Source of the DNA: Photorhabdus namnaonensis | Lineage (GTDB): Bacteria > Pseudomonadota > Gammaproteobacteria > Enterobacterales > Enterobacteriaceae | Assembly (NCBI RefSeq): GCF_001684335.1 | Contig: NZ_LOIC01000077.1 | Location: 79,244 to 143,243 of the forward strand | DNA: 64,000 nucleotides | Direction: 5' to 3' | Part shown: positions 8,149 to 17,105 of the stretch, one piece after another | Position numbering within the stretch: the stretch's first letter is position 1 | Layout of the letters: each line of letters opens with the position of its first letter | Program-made: the position numbers and the translations under genes | The notes under the pieces: generated by a model | Seen by the model: the letters and a program-made list of their open reading frames with translations, nothing else | The model's database searches: none | Told to the model about the DNA's origin: nothing

Positions 8149-8434
8149 TTGTTGATTTATCCAGCATTACGGATAGGCCACCATCTTCACGAATATAGTC
8201 AATACCCCTTTCAGTGAGTACTAGTCCTCCCGTATAAACAGAGTTGTTGAGTCCGCGCTTAATACCACTGATTAGCAAATGATGCTGTTCCATATAAGTT
8301 AAATTGGCAATAAGAACATCCTCATCTCCAGCAAGATTTTCTATATCGGTAAATTGGCTGTTGTTCGCTGGTTTGGGATAATATTCTGCTAGTTTGGTAA
8401 GGATTTTACCGCAGAGGGTTAAATCTATTTTCAT
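7934..8434 (-). CDS. Hypothetical protein, winged-helix-like, moron cassette
   Basis: 166 residues, opposite in direction to the tail genes. GAAGGAAG precedes the ATG by seven bases, a strong ribosome site. The N-terminal ~90 residues (MKIDLTLCGKILTKLAEYYP ... LIANLTYMEQHHLLISGIKR ... GGLVLTERGIDYIREDGG) have the helix-helix-beta-wing layout of small winged-helix proteins such as the YjcQ group; the C-terminal half is helical. It may be a regulator expressed from the lysogen (inference). It overlaps the rightward ORF by 215 bp in antisense. Confidence 0.65.
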   Translation of the reverse strand: MKIDLTLCGKILTKLAEYYPKPANNSQFTDIENLAGDEDVLIANLTYMEQHHLLISGIKRGLNNSVYTGGLVLTERGIDYIREDGGLSVMLDKSTINRQMYDALLQALLDQIQASPEAQNQKEALTSQLQALPAETIKHLYMKLLDQGVSYLPGVFQLIQKWLHLE

Positions 8435-8491
8435 TTTGGCTTCCTTCTTTGTTGTGTGAGAACTACAAAGATATCATTTAGCCAACCTCTT

Positions 8492-8520
8492 GCCCTGGTG
8501 AATACTAGGGCTTTTTTTTT
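8492..8520 (+). terminator. Intrinsic terminator at right edge of the inserted cassette
   Basis: GCCCT/AGGGC stem with a ten-base loop followed by nine T residues, 13 bases before the wedge gene. It would stop rightward transcription from the spike side, implying read-through, antitermination or a separate promoter for the following baseplate genes. Confidence 0.8.
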
Positions 8521-8532
8521 GAAGGGGATCGC

Positions 8533-8883
8533 ATGATACGAAATTTCATAGATGGCGATATCGTCACACACTGCACCCAATTTGCAACAAGTAAAGAAGC
8601 GACAAAGCAGGCTATTATCAGGCGCTTACGCTTATTCTTGGGTGAATACTTTCTAAATATCACCGAAGGTACGCCGTGGTTTCAAAGCATATTAGGGAAA
8701 ACCTCACTTGATATTGCGGCGGCCAATGTCAAGGAACGCATTATCACTGCACCGGGCGTATTGGGGTTAACCAAATTCGAATTTAAAACAGATATGCAAA
8801 ATCGAAAAATCACAATTTATGCATCATTGATTGATATCAACAATGAACAATTTGAATTTCTGTTCAATGAGGAGATTGTTTAA
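8533..8883 (+). CDS. Baseplate wedge protein (gp25/DUF2634-like)
   Basis: 116 residues. The pattern (an acidic start, then EATKQAIIRRLRLFLGEYFL, NITEGTPWFQSILGK, a helical middle and a beta C-terminus ending VTI-like) matches small wedge proteins of contractile tails that pair with gp47/J. AAGGGGATCGC precedes the ATG. It overlaps the J gene by one base (TAATG), as wedge and J genes usually do. It would form part of the heterotrimeric wedge around the hub. Confidence 0.65.
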   Translation: MIRNFIDGDIVTHCTQFATSKEATKQAIIRRLRLFLGEYFLNITEGTPWFQSILGKTSLDIAAANVKERIITAPGVLGLTKFEFKTDMQNRKITIYASLIDINNEQFEFLFNEEIV

Positions 8884-10079
8884 TGGCTGAAATAACGAGA
8901 AATGGCGCAAAGGGGCAGACGCTGAATGAATATTTAACTGTGATGCGTCAGCGTTATTTGGCGATTGATGACGGCTGGAATATTAACCCTGAATCCCCCG
9001 ATGGACTTGCAATAGCAGCATGGTGCGAGGCATTGGCTAATCTCGATGAAGGAGTAATTGCCGCTTATCACTCAGCAGATCCGAATTCCGCAGCAGGACA
9101 GCAACTAGATAGAATAGCGGCATTTGCGGGTATTAAGCGCAATAAAGCCACGCTTTCAACATCGACGGTAATTTTCAGAGGCGTTCCGACAACATTAATT
9201 CAAGAAAGAACCCTTGTAAGAAATCGCATTACTAACACTTTGTGGGCTACAGATAATAACGTAATAATAGATGAGAGTGGGACTGCTACTGTCAATGTAA
9301 CGTGCACAACATCGGGATCACAAACTGCCAATATTGGTACTTTAACCATTATTGCTACGCCCATTGGGGGTGTAACGGCTGTTAACAATGAAACATCAGA
9401 ATCGCCGGGCAGAGATATTGAATCAGATAATGCTTTTCGAATCCGCCGTAACGAATCTGTAGCCCTGCCCGGCTCCAATCAAGTTGATAATATGTATGCT
9501 GCGCTGGTTAATATAGACGGCGTAAAGCAAGCCCGTATTTATGAAAATGACAATAGTCAGGTTGATGAAAACGGGGTGAAAGAGCACTCAATGGCAATAT
9601 TTGCAGACGGTGGATCGGTCAATGATATTATCAACGCCATTGCAGCAAAAAAGAATCCGGGTTGCGGGTTAAATAAATATAACACATTTCCCAATAAAAT
9701 TACTGAGGATACAAAAACCCCACTGGGAAACCCTGTATCAGTGACATTTTTCAGGCCGGAACTTGTTCCTATTTATGTTCGCGTCGAGATATCGAGTAGC
9801 AATAAATTTGATGATGAAAATATAAAACGGGCCATTGTTCACTACACAACGTATGGATTTGACGAAACTAGAGGATTCTCAAAGCTTGGCTTTAGAATCG
9901 GTGAGAGTGTTGGGGCTGGAAGAATATTCACACCGGTGAACTATATCATTGCTGATAATGGGTTTGTAAATTCAATTACAGTCGGTAAATCTTGGGATCA
10001 AACGAGAGGGGTAGTTAATGTTAAATTTAATCAACTTGGTGTATTTGCCACTGAGAATATAGAGGTTGTATATGTATGA
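8883..10079 (+). CDS. Baseplate J / gp47 family protein
   Basis: 398 residues. Characteristic segments are the N-terminal SPDGLAIAAWCEALANLDE, SAAGQQLDRIAAFAGIKRN, and the central SPGRDIESDNAFRIRRNES followed by GVKQARIYEN, the signature region of baseplate_J proteins that build the wedge and link the fibres. Length is near the family norm. One-base overlap with the wedge gene upstream and an 8-nt overlap with the next gene support a single transcript. No frameshift or missing segment seen. Confidence 0.85.
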   Translation: MAEITRNGAKGQTLNEYLTVMRQRYLAIDDGWNINPESPDGLAIAAWCEALANLDEGVIAAYHSADPNSAAGQQLDRIAAFAGIKRNKATLSTSTVIFRGVPTTLIQERTLVRNRITNTLWATDNNVIIDESGTATVNVTCTTSGSQTANIGTLTIIATPIGGVTAVNNETSESPGRDIESDNAFRIRRNESVALPGSNQVDNMYAALVNIDGVKQARIYENDNSQVDENGVKEHSMAIFADGGSVNDIINAIAAKKNPGCGLNKYNTFPNKITEDTKTPLGNPVSVTFFRPELVPIYVRVEISSSNKFDDENIKRAIVHYTTYGFDETRGFSKLGFRIGESVGAGRIFTPVNYIIADNGFVNSITVGKSWDQTRGVVNVKFNQLGVFATENIEVVYV

Positions 10080-10716
10080 CCATAAAAGTAAAGCATTATC
10101 TAGAATTTACTGGCAATATAAAAATTCACCAAAACTTATCAACTGGATAACCTCGTTACCTGATATTGCTCAATCTTCCATTGAGGACCAGATAGAAAAA
10201 ATAAATAACATTCTTGATATAGATAAAGCTGAGGGTGATCAATTAGATATATGCGGGAGAATTGCGGGATTTGCAGAGAGACCACTTATCCGTACTGACT
10301 TTGTTTCTATTTTTGCATATAATGGTACTGGTGGAGCACAGCCATATAATATTGCACCGTATAAATCTCCCGGCGAACAAATTAAAATAGCACCAGTATC
10401 TGATTTCATGTACCGGATATTAATTAAATCGAAAATACAAAAAAATAACTCAATAGCAACAATAGACGATGTAAAAAGTGCTGTTGATTATATTTTTAAT
10501 GTTAATTCTGCAATTATTGACGGGCAGGATATGACAATGAAAACAATCTGGATAGATAAAGCTATCGCTGCAAATATTCGCGTACTGATTGAAATGTTTG
10601 ATTTAATACCCAGACCACAGGGAGTAAAAGCCCATTTAGTCAGGGTTAATCATCATCCCTTTGCATATAAAGGCACTTATGATGCACAACCCTACGGCGT
10701 AGGCGCATACGTATAA
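10072..10716 (+). CDS. DUF2612 baseplate/fibre-connector protein
   Basis: 214 residues. ATG at 10072 has AGAGG six bases upstream; a TTG at 10066 is also in frame. Segments LINWITSLPDIAQSSIEDQI and AEGDQLDICGRIAGFAERPL, with a C-terminal GTYDAQPYGVGAYV, match DUF2612 proteins found next to gp47/J in contractile phages, functionally placed like P2 gpI. The AYNGTGGAQPYNIAPY segment recurs in weaker form near the C-terminus (YKGTYDAQPYGVGAY), a small internal duplication. Confidence 0.7.
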   Translation: MYDHKSKALSRIYWQYKNSPKLINWITSLPDIAQSSIEDQIEKINNILDIDKAEGDQLDICGRIAGFAERPLIRTDFVSIFAYNGTGGAQPYNIAPYKSPGEQIKIAPVSDFMYRILIKSKIQKNNSIATIDDVKSAVDYIFNVNSAIIDGQDMTMKTIWIDKAIAANIRVLIEMFDLIPRPQGVKAHLVRVNHHPFAYKGTYDAQPYGVGAYV

Positions 10717-10731
10717 TCGGAGTAATAATAG

Positions 10732-11919
10732 ATGGCTAGAAAAGACAGTTTTAATAAAACATGGGCCAGTAATCCGGCTCAATTCGAAAAGCCCGGTGAT
10801 GCATTAATTGAGCGCGGCTGGGCTGGTGGAGCATCAGAAGATCCGCCCGAAGCTAAATGGGAAAATTGGTGGCACAATCGTTTAGATGAAGCTCTACTTG
10901 AAATCCAAAATAGCGGTGCGCTTGCTTGGTTCTCTGACGCAAAATATACAAAAGGGGCACTGGTAAATTATGGCGGAAAAAATTGGGTTGCATTGTCAGC
11001 GAACTCAAATATAAGCCCAAATGGCTCGTTAGATAATGGAATTTGGTTAGAAGTAGAATATTCAAAATCTGATTTTCTCAAGAAATCCCAAAACGGCGCA
11101 GACATCCCCGACAAAAACGCCTTTGTGAAAAACCTCGGGTTGGTGGAGACTGTGAATAAGGCGAATAATGCGGTGCCGAATAGTCGGAAAGTGAACGGCA
11201 AGGCGTTGAGTGGGGATGTCAGTTTGAATGCGGGGGATGTAGGGTCGTACTCAAGACAAGAGTCAGATGAAAATTTTTTACGTAAACACGGTACCGCATA
11301 CGTCAGCTTTCTGCACATCGATGCTAAAAATAAATGGCCGGGGATGTGGCTCCACTCGTCAGACGGTTATCAAATAGGGATAGAGGGGACTGTCGGGCGA
11401 ATGCTAACAATTTGGGCGAATGATGATGATGGCAATCGCAGATATAACTTATTAACACCAGAAAAATCGGGCACGCTTGCAACAACTGATGATATTAACG
11501 TCCCAGTCGGCGTCCCACTTCCGTACCCCCACCGATACACACCACCCGGCTATCTAACATGCAACGGTCAAACGTTTGACAAATCCTTATACCCGAAGCT
11601 AGCAGAAGCTTATCCTGACGGTAGAGTACCTGATTTAAGAGGCGAATTTATCCGAGGTTGGGACGATAGTCGCGGAGTAGATCCGGGTAGAGTGTGTGGG
11701 ACGTGGCAGGCTGATAGCACAAAAAGAATACAGCTTGCCGAGGGTAACGCAGATAGCCGTTATATGTCACCAAATCAAGGGCCAGTGAACGGATATTGGT
11801 ACCCACTTGGCAGGGATGTAAAAGGCAACGCAACTGATACATCAATTGCTAACAATACAGGTGGCAATGAAACCCGCCCCCGTAACATAGCATTTAACTA
11901 CATAGTGAGAGCAGCATAA
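10732..11919 (+). CDS. Tail fibre protein with phage collar domain
   Basis: 395 residues. Residues ~60-110 (ALAWFSDAKYTKGALVNYGG, NWVALSANSNISPNG) look like a small carbohydrate-binding module. The middle (VNKANNAVPNSRKVNGKALS, then GDVSLNAGDVGSY) is the fibre-repeat motif found in T4/P2-like fibres. The C-terminal part from about residue 265 (PPGYLTCNGQTFDKSLYPKL, GRVPDLRGEFIRGWDDSRG, ETRPRNIAFNYIVRA) is a phage tail-collar domain, the receptor-recognition tip. Followed with 1-nt overlap by its assembly chaperone. It is the likely host-range determinant. Confidence 0.85.
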   Translation: MARKDSFNKTWASNPAQFEKPGDALIERGWAGGASEDPPEAKWENWWHNRLDEALLEIQNSGALAWFSDAKYTKGALVNYGGKNWVALSANSNISPNGSLDNGIWLEVEYSKSDFLKKSQNGADIPDKNAFVKNLGLVETVNKANNAVPNSRKVNGKALSGDVSLNAGDVGSYSRQESDENFLRKHGTAYVSFLHIDAKNKWPGMWLHSSDGYQIGIEGTVGRMLTIWANDDDGNRRYNLLTPEKSGTLATTDDINVPVGVPLPYPHRYTPPGYLTCNGQTFDKSLYPKLAEAYPDGRVPDLRGEFIRGWDDSRGVDPGRVCGTWQADSTKRIQLAEGNADSRYMSPNQGPVNGYWYPLGRDVKGNATDTSIANNTGGNETRPRNIAFNYIVRAA

Positions 11920-12545
11920 TGACAGAACAGAAATACTCTTTAGAACATGAAACCGCCGTATTGGGTAAAGATGGTTTAGCCACTCAGGCCGGGTGGATTA
12001 AGGTTTATCACTCGAATCAGATAACGAGAGAATTCACAAACTCTGATATTGAGTATGTGATGTTGGGTATCAGTTTATCAGCGGGTGCTTATCCTGATGC
12101 GCCAGAACTGCCGAAATCTCCTGACGAAGCCGTGTGTCGTAGTGTAGATGGTAAGTGCTGGGAAATCCGCCCCGATTACCGAGGAAAAATCGCTTACGAC
12201 ACGTTAACACGGGAACCGATTGAGATAACGGAAATTGGGGAATTGCCGAATACGCTGACATTCAAGAAACCACCCACTGATTTTGATAAATGGGATGGTA
12301 AAGAATGGGTAGTTGATAAAGACTTACTCAAAGCTCATCAAATCAACGAAGCAAAACAGAAACAAGCAACACTGTTACAGCAAGCAAATTACACAATCTC
12401 ACTGTTGCAAGATTCTGTTGACTTAGAGATGGCTACAGATGAAACAAGAGCATCTCTGCTCGAATGGAGAAAATACAGAGTACTACTCACTCATACAGAT
12501 TTGAATCAAGCGCCTGATGTGAAGTGGCCGGAAGTGCCGAAGTGA
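11919..12545 (+). CDS. Tail fibre assembly chaperone (Tfa family)
   Basis: 208 residues. The C-terminal ~70 residues (FDKWDGKEWVVDKDLLKAHQ, then a helical segment ending TDLNQAPDVKWPEVPK) are the classic caudoviral Tfa domain, which folds and may cap the fibre tip. It starts within the fibre stop codon (1-nt overlap), the usual arrangement. It is the last recognisable phage gene before the tRNA operon. No integrase or att repeat is visible to its right. Confidence 0.85.
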   Translation: MTEQKYSLEHETAVLGKDGLATQAGWIKVYHSNQITREFTNSDIEYVMLGISLSAGAYPDAPELPKSPDEAVCRSVDGKCWEIRPDYRGKIAYDTLTREPIEITEIGELPNTLTFKKPPTDFDKWDGKEWVVDKDLLKAHQINEAKQKQATLLQQANYTISLLQDSVDLEMATDETRASLLEWRKYRVLLTHTDLNQAPDVKWPEVPK

Positions 12546-12651
12546 TGGCTATGTGATTTTTGACAGCGGCAAGCAAAAGTTGCGTGTTGAAATTATTAGA
12601 TTATCTCATTGATAGGCGGTAAATGATGTGGTTTTTTTGAGGCGTCAAACA

Positions 12652-12676
12652 GAAAAACCACTTCTAATGGTGGCTT
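12652..12676 (-). terminator. Candidate terminator of the tRNA operon
   Basis: On the minus strand AAGCCAC pairs with GTGGTTT (one wobble) around an eight-base loop and is followed by TTCTG. It lies about 90 bases past the last tRNA in the direction of transcription. Confidence 0.45.
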
Positions 12677-12768
12677 GTACATCAAAAAATATTCTACCTG
12701 TATATTCTTTTTCTATTCTTTCTGTATATTTTTTCAACACATCACTTCACGTAACACATTGATGAATA

Positions 12769-12843
12769 TGGCTGGGGTACCAGGATTCGAACCTGGGAAT
12801 GCCGGAATCAGAATCCGGTGCCTTACCGCTTGGCGATACCCCA
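12769..12843 (-). tRNA. tRNA-Gln (anticodon CUG)
   Basis: 75 nt including the encoded CCA. On the minus strand it begins TGGGGTATCGCCAAGCGGTA; the anticodon loop reads TTCTGAT and the T arm GGTTCGAATCC. Matches E. coli glnV/glnX. Last gene of a six-gene leftward tRNA operon, next to the prophage end. E. coli has two CTG copies here; only one is present. Confidence 0.95.
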
Positions 12844-12849
12844 ATAAAA

Positions 12850-12926
12850 TGGTGGCTACGACGGGAATCGAACCTGTGACCCCAGCATTATGAGTGCTGT
12901 GCTCTAACCAGCTGAGCTACGTAGCC
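12850..12926 (-). tRNA. tRNA-Met (elongator, anticodon CAU)
   Basis: 77 nt including CCA. On the minus strand it begins GGCTACGTAGCTCAGCTGGT with anticodon loop CTCATAA. It is identical in sequence to the first Met gene of the operon and matches E. coli metU. Six bases separate it from the downstream Gln gene. Confidence 0.95.
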
Positions 12927-12982
12927 TTATTTTTGATGCGAGAAAATTTACTGCAAAATATCAGTGAGCGACATTCAGCTAA

Positions 12983-13057
12983 TGGCTGGGGTACCAGGAT
13001 TCGAACCTGGGGATGCCAGGATCAAAACCTGGTGCCTTACCGCTTGGCGATACCCCA
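12983..13057 (-). tRNA. tRNA-Gln (anticodon UUG)
   Basis: 75 nt including CCA. Anticodon loop TTTTGAT between CCAGG/CCTGG arms. Matches E. coli glnW/glnU; differs from the neighbouring TTG copy near the variable region. Confidence 0.95.
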
Positions 13058-13109
13058 ACTGAAAGTGGTCACTGTACAACATGTTGTCAGAATTGTGTTA
13101 TCAGGATTA

Positions 13110-13184
13110 TGGCTGGGGTACCAGGATTCGAACCTGGGAATGCCAGGATCAAAACCTGGTGCCTTACCGCTTGGCGATACCCCA
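13110..13184 (-). tRNA. tRNA-Gln (anticodon UUG)
   Basis: 75 nt including CCA, near-identical to the following Gln(UUG) gene. Third in the operon after Met and Leu, the same order as E. coli metT-leuW-glnU. Confidence 0.95.
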
Positions 13185-13212
13185 TCTGAATAACGACAAC
13201 TCGATGAATGAA

Positions 13213-13297
13213 TGGTGCGGGAGGCGAGACTTGAACTCGCACACCTTGCGGCGCCAGAACCTAAATCTGGTGCGTCTACCAATTTCGCCACTCCCGC
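13213..13297 (-). tRNA. tRNA-Leu (anticodon UAG)
   Basis: 85 nt including CCA, a class II tRNA with a long variable arm. On the minus strand it begins GCGGGAGTGGCGAAATTGGT; the anticodon stem-loop reads CCAGATTTAGGTTCTGG. Matches E. coli leuW in sequence and position. Confidence 0.95.
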
Positions 13298-13302
13298 AAA
13301 GA

Positions 13303-13379
13303 TGGTGGCTACGACGGGAATCGAACCTGTGACCCCAGCATTATGAGTGCTGTGCTCTAACCAGCTGAGCTACGTAGCC
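13303..13379 (-). tRNA. tRNA-Met (elongator, anticodon CAU)
   Basis: 77 nt including CCA; first gene of the operon, five bases before tRNA-Leu, equivalent to E. coli metT. Transcription starts from the promoter at 13418-13446. Confidence 0.95.
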
Positions 13380-13417
13380 ATCTTTTTTGCATTACCTTCA
13401 TCGGCGTTGCGGGGCGC

Positions 13418-13446
13418 ATTATGCGTATATCAGCTAAATGCGTCAA
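13418..13446 (-). promoter_or_regulatory. Sigma70 promoter of the tRNA operon
   Basis: On the minus strand TTGACG (13446-13441), a 17-base spacer and CATAAT (13423-13418), followed by the GC-rich stretch GCGCCCCGC typical of stringently controlled stable-RNA promoters. Confidence 0.85.
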
Positions 13447-13530
13447 CTGCTTTTTTCTCGAAATCTGCTTAAAGTCGCTTGTTTGATTGGCATATAAGCA
13501 TTTTGCTGTCAAAAGCAACAAAAAATAACA

Positions 13531-14754
13531 TTACCCTTCGAGTAAGTGTTGTAACAGGACACCATTAAGCATAGCACGTTTAGTCAGAGCGAAGGCGCCA
13601 ATAGCAGAACAGTGGACTAATTCAGAAACCACGATTGGCAGATCTTGACGAAATTCTTTCAAAACTTGAGAGTTGATACAACTTTGAATAGCGGGTAAGA
13701 GCACTTTCTGAGCTTCAATAATTTCTCCTGCCAGCACAACCTTCTGTGGGTTAAATAAATTAATCGCGATAGAGATGGCTTTGCCGAGGTGATGGCCGAC
13801 GCTTTTTATCACTTCAGAGGCTAATGGATCATTTTGATTAGCGGCTTGGCAGATAGCTCTGATATTGCAATTATTCAATGTTAGCTGGCTTGGAAAACCT
13901 TGCTTTAATTGATGCTGGACTCGCGCTTCTATCGCTGAGTTAGCGGCGATAGTTTCCAGGCAGCCAAAATTGCCGCAGTGACAGCGTTCACCGAGTGGAT
14001 CAATTTGAATATGGCCAATTTCACCTAAATTTCCTCTATTATTGAGAAGTATCTGATTATTGATAATCACCCCGGCACCGGTACCTCGATGGATACGTAC
14101 CAATATTGAATCTTCACAATCACGGGTGGCGCCGAAATAGTGTTCAGCTAATGCCAAACTGCGAATATCATGACCCACAAAACAGGTAATGTTGAAATGC
14201 TTTTTCAAATTATCGACCAGAGTCCAGTGAGTCACTTTAATATGAGGCATATAACGGACGATGCCGGTATCTGGGTCAACTAATCCGGGGAGGATAACTG
14301 AAATGGCGATGAGCTCACGTATCCTTCGTTGATTTTGTTGAATAAAGTTTTCTATTGCGTTGATGAGCCGGTCTTCAACTTTTTGCTGAGTCGCTTCAGG
14401 CAGTGGATAATGTTCTTCAACCAAGGCCCTGCCACTCATATCATAAAGGGCAAGAGTAGCATCATGGCGACCAAGGCGGACACCGATAGTATGGAAGTGA
14501 CGATTTTCAGTAACGATGGAAATGGCGCGGCGGCCTCCGGTAGAGGCTTGTTGATCGACTTCTTTAATCAAGCCCCGTTCGAGTAGCTGACGAGTAATTT
14601 TAGTCACACTGGCCGGCGCAAGTTGACTTTGTTCAGCAATTTGAATGCGAGAGATTGGCCCTTGTTGATCAATCAGCCGATATACCACGGCTCCGTTAAG
14701 TTGCTTTACAAGGTCGATATTACCAATTTGTTTTTGTGTGTTGTTATAACTCAT
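13531..14754 (-). CDS. nagC: ROK-family GlcNAc-6-P-responsive repressor NagC
   Basis: 407 residues, the E. coli NagC size. The N-terminal winged helix (ISRIQIAEQSQLAPASVTKI, then TRQLLERGLIKE) binds operators; the ROK domain follows, with the HRGTGAGVIINNQILLNNRG effector-site segment, the zinc motif CHCGNFGC in the usual ROK position, and IAINLFNPQKVVLAGEI. NagC represses nag genes and is released by GlcNAc-6-phosphate (E. coli knowledge). It is last in the leftward nagB-nagA-nagC operon, 15 bases after nagA. In E. coli nagD and asnB follow; here the tRNA operon promoter comes next, so those two are absent from this place. Confidence 0.93.
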   Translation of the reverse strand: MSYNNTQKQIGNIDLVKQLNGAVVYRLIDQQGPISRIQIAEQSQLAPASVTKITRQLLERGLIKEVDQQASTGGRRAISIVTENRHFHTIGVRLGRHDATLALYDMSGRALVEEHYPLPEATQQKVEDRLINAIENFIQQNQRRIRELIAISVILPGLVDPDTGIVRYMPHIKVTHWTLVDNLKKHFNITCFVGHDIRSLALAEHYFGATRDCEDSILVRIHRGTGAGVIINNQILLNNRGNLGEIGHIQIDPLGERCHCGNFGCLETIAANSAIEARVQHQLKQGFPSQLTLNNCNIRAICQAANQNDPLASEVIKSVGHHLGKAISIAINLFNPQKVVLAGEIIEAQKVLLPAIQSCINSQVLKEFRQDLPIVVSELVHCSAIGAFALTKRAMLNGVLLQHLLEG

Positions 14755-14769
14755 CAGCTATTTAGTCCG

Positions 14770-15930
14770 TCAAAGTTCAGTTTCTTTTCCGTTAACGATG
14801 GTCTTGCAGATTTTAAAGTCGTGACTGAAAACAACGAGGTTAGCGATTTTCCCGGTTTCAACGGCGCCAAGATATTTATCAACGCCAATTGCGCGAGCAG
14901 GGTAGAGAGTTGCCATCCTCAGTGCTTCATCTAGTGCAATACCAACATGTTCAACGATATTTTTAACGGCATCTATCATAGTGAGAGAAGAGCCGCTTAG
15001 AACGCCGTTTTGATCAACACATAATCCGTTGCGATAGTATATGGTCTTACCTGCGAAGGTGAAATGCTCCATTTTACAGGAAGTCGGATCGAGTCCGGCT
15101 GGGGCCGTCGCATCTGTTACTAGAATTAACTTATCGTTTTTCAAACGCTTAGTATTACGAATATTTGGCCATGAAACGTGTAAACCATCAGCGATGATTC
15201 CAGCATAAATTTCAGGTGTATCAAAGATAGCGCCAATCAAGCCGGGTTGGCGGCCTGAAATAGCTGGCATGGCATTGTAAAGATGAGTTGAAATAGTAAT
15301 TCCGTGTTGGAATCCCTGTCGGGCCTCTTCATAACTGGCATTTGAATGACCGGCGGAAACAACAATACCGGCCTCTACCAACTGCTGAATATATTTTTGT
15401 TCGACCATTTCCGGTGCGAGGGTCAACTTAGCGATGACATCAGCGTTATCGCACAGGAAATTTATCATTTCAGATGTAGGCTTACGGATAAGCTCTGGAT
15501 TATGAGTGCCTTTCTTTACCGGATTGAGATAAGGACCTTCCAGATGCAGGCCCAAAGCCTGATGCTGATGATGCTTAAGATAAGTGCGCATGACTTCAAC
15601 AGAGGCCATCATCAATTCGTCTGTGCTAGTAATCAGAGTGGGTAAGTAACTGGTACAACCGGAGCGCTCATTGGTTCTTTGCATGATATTCAGCGTTTTT
15701 TCTGAAATATTTTCCAACTGATCGTTGAACTGAACGCCACCACAGCCGTTAACTTGTAGATCAATAAAACCGGGGGAAAGAATTGCGCCATTTAGATCAC
15801 GTTTTTCAATCTGTTCGGGTAACGCTTGTGTTAGGCAAATTCGTTTAATTAAGCCGTCCGCAATGATAACGGCATGCTCATCTAATCTGTTGTGACCGGT
15901 ATATATAATGCAGTTGGTTAAAGCATACAT
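14770..15930 (-). CDS. nagA: N-acetylglucosamine-6-phosphate deacetylase
   Basis: 386 residues (E. coli 382). Cytoplasmic amidohydrolase converting GlcNAc-6-P to GlcN-6-P plus acetate. Family motifs in order: [39 protein letters not shown] with the metal-binding Glu, [33 protein letters not shown], and [16 protein letters not shown] with the catalytic Asp. TAGGAGG precedes the ATG. It is the middle gene of the nagB-nagA-nagC operon and supplies the NagB substrate while lowering the NagC inducer. Confidence 0.95.
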   Translation of the reverse strand: MYALTNCIIYTGHNRLDEHAVIIADGLIKRICLTQALPEQIEKRDLNGAILSPGFIDLQVNGCGGVQFNDQLENISEKTLNIMQRTNERSGCTSYLPTLITSTDELMMASVEVMRTYLKHHQHQALGLHLEGPYLNPVKKGTHNPELIRKPTSEMINFLCDNADVIAKLTLAPEMVEQKYIQQLVEAGIVVSAGHSNASYEEARQGFQHGITISTHLYNAMPAISGRQPGLIGAIFDTPEIYAGIIADGLHVSWPNIRNTKRLKNDKLILVTDATAPAGLDPTSCKMEHFTFAGKTIYYRNGLCVDQNGVLSGSSLTMIDAVKNIVEHVGIALDEALRMATLYPARAIGVDKYLGAVETGKIANLVVFSHDFKICKTIVNGKETEL

Positions 15931-15981
15931 CTTAGCCTCCTATGGGATCGGGAGATGATGATTGAAGATAATAACGGTAAT

Positions 15982-16007
15982 CAGCCTGCGAGAGAGGCGT
16001 CAGGCTG
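15982..16007. other. Intercistronic stem-loop between nagB and nagA
   Basis: CAGCCTG/CAGGCTG perfect 7-bp inverted repeat with a 12-base loop, in the 86-bp nagB-nagA gap. Without a T run it is more likely an mRNA-stability or processing element than a terminator (inference). Confidence 0.5.
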
Positions 16008-16016
16008 TGTAGATTG

Positions 16017-16829
16017 TTAGTTTTTGCTGGCGAATTCGCCGATAGTATCTGCTTCCAGTTGGTGGAAATATTTGACTGTTTTTACCTTCAATTCCATTGT
16101 TGCCGGTTCGTCACAAACAATGATGGATTTAGGATGCATTTGCAGACAGCTTATCGTCCACATATGGTTGACATTGCCTTCAATTGCCGCTTGAATGGCT
16201 TGAGCCTTATTGAGACCTGTTGCAAGGATCATAATTTCTTCTGCATCCATTAACGTGCCTACGCCGACGGTTAGGGCGTATTTAGGCACCTGATTAATAT
16301 CATTATCGAAGAAGCGGGAGTTAGCTGTGCGGGTTTCTACGGTAAGTGTTTTAATGCGTGTACGGGAAGTCAGAGATGATGCCGGTTCATTGAAGGCAAT
16401 ATGACCGTCGTTACCGACACCCCCCATAAATAGATGTATTTGACCGTAAGATTTAATTTTGTCTTCATAACGTTGACATTCCGTTTCGACATCAGAGGCA
16501 TTACCATTGAGCAGATTGATATTTTCTTTCGGGATATCAATATGATCAAAGAAATTTTGATACATAAACCTATGGTAGCTTTGTGGATGATTTTCGGCGA
16601 TACCGACATATTCGTCCATATTGAATGTTACAACATGTTTAAAACTGATTTTCCCTGCTTTATGCAGAACAATTAACTCTTTATAAGTTGCCAGTGGTGT
16701 ACTGCCGGTTGGCAATCCCAAAATAAAAGGGTGCTCGGCGGTGGGGTTAAATGCATTGATTTTGCTAACGATATAGTGTGCGGACCATTTACCAACGTCA
16801 CTTGCATTCGTTAGGGGGATCAGCCTCAT
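16017..16829 (-). CDS. nagB: Glucosamine-6-phosphate deaminase
   Basis: 270 residues (E. coli 266). Isomerises and deaminates GlcN-6-P to fructose-6-P and ammonia. Motifs: [20 protein letters not shown] at the start, [20 protein letters not shown] (phosphate loop), [20 protein letters not shown] with the catalytic Asp, and [20 protein letters not shown] with the catalytic His. AAGAGGC precedes the ATG. First gene of the leftward operon, behind a NagC-like operator at 16946-16966. Hexameric and allosterically activated by GlcNAc-6-P in E. coli. Confidence 0.95.
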   Translation of the reverse strand: MRLIPLTNASDVGKWSAHYIVSKINAFNPTAEHPFILGLPTGSTPLATYKELIVLHKAGKISFKHVVTFNMDEYVGIAENHPQSYHRFMYQNFFDHIDIPKENINLLNGNASDVETECQRYEDKIKSYGQIHLFMGGVGNDGHIAFNEPASSLTSRTRIKTLTVETRTANSRFFDNDINQVPKYALTVGVGTLMDAEEIMILATGLNKAQAIQAAIEGNVNHMWTISCLQMHPKSIIVCDEPATMELKVKTVKYFHQLEADTIGEFASKN

Positions 16830-16945
16830 AAGTGCCTCTTAAAACAAGAAATTATAGCGGTTGGATAAATTAACTGATTAACTAATCTTCTTATCGTGCG
16901 AATACTAAATCATTTGTATGAGCAGAGATATGCTGTACCTCAAAG

Positions 16946-16966
16946 ATATTTTTTATCTTAAAATAA
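16946..16966. promoter_or_regulatory. NagC-like operator upstream of nagB
   Basis: ATATTTT-N7-AAAATAA, one mismatch from a perfect inverted repeat, 117 bp upstream of the nagB start. Arm sequence and seven-base centre match the site upstream of nagE and resemble the E. coli NagC consensus. Confidence 0.6.
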
Positions 16967-17105
16967 GATATAAAGAATAGCCAGGGAATTAATAGAAAAA
17001 GTTATGAGTTTTACGGTTTTTGTCACTTATTAAGCCACCTTATTTTGCAAGAAAAATAAAAGGGAACAAGAGATGAGTTCCCTTTTAAATTCAAGGTGTT
17101 TTTAG

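Noticed and set aside
12546-12768. Prophage attachment site at the tRNA end
   Set aside because: No direct repeat of a tRNA 3' end was found inside the window, and the other prophage end lies outside it.
12675-13332. Open frames giving GFEP- and RESNL-like peptides
   Set aside because: They are translations of tRNA genes on the opposite strand, a well-known artefact.
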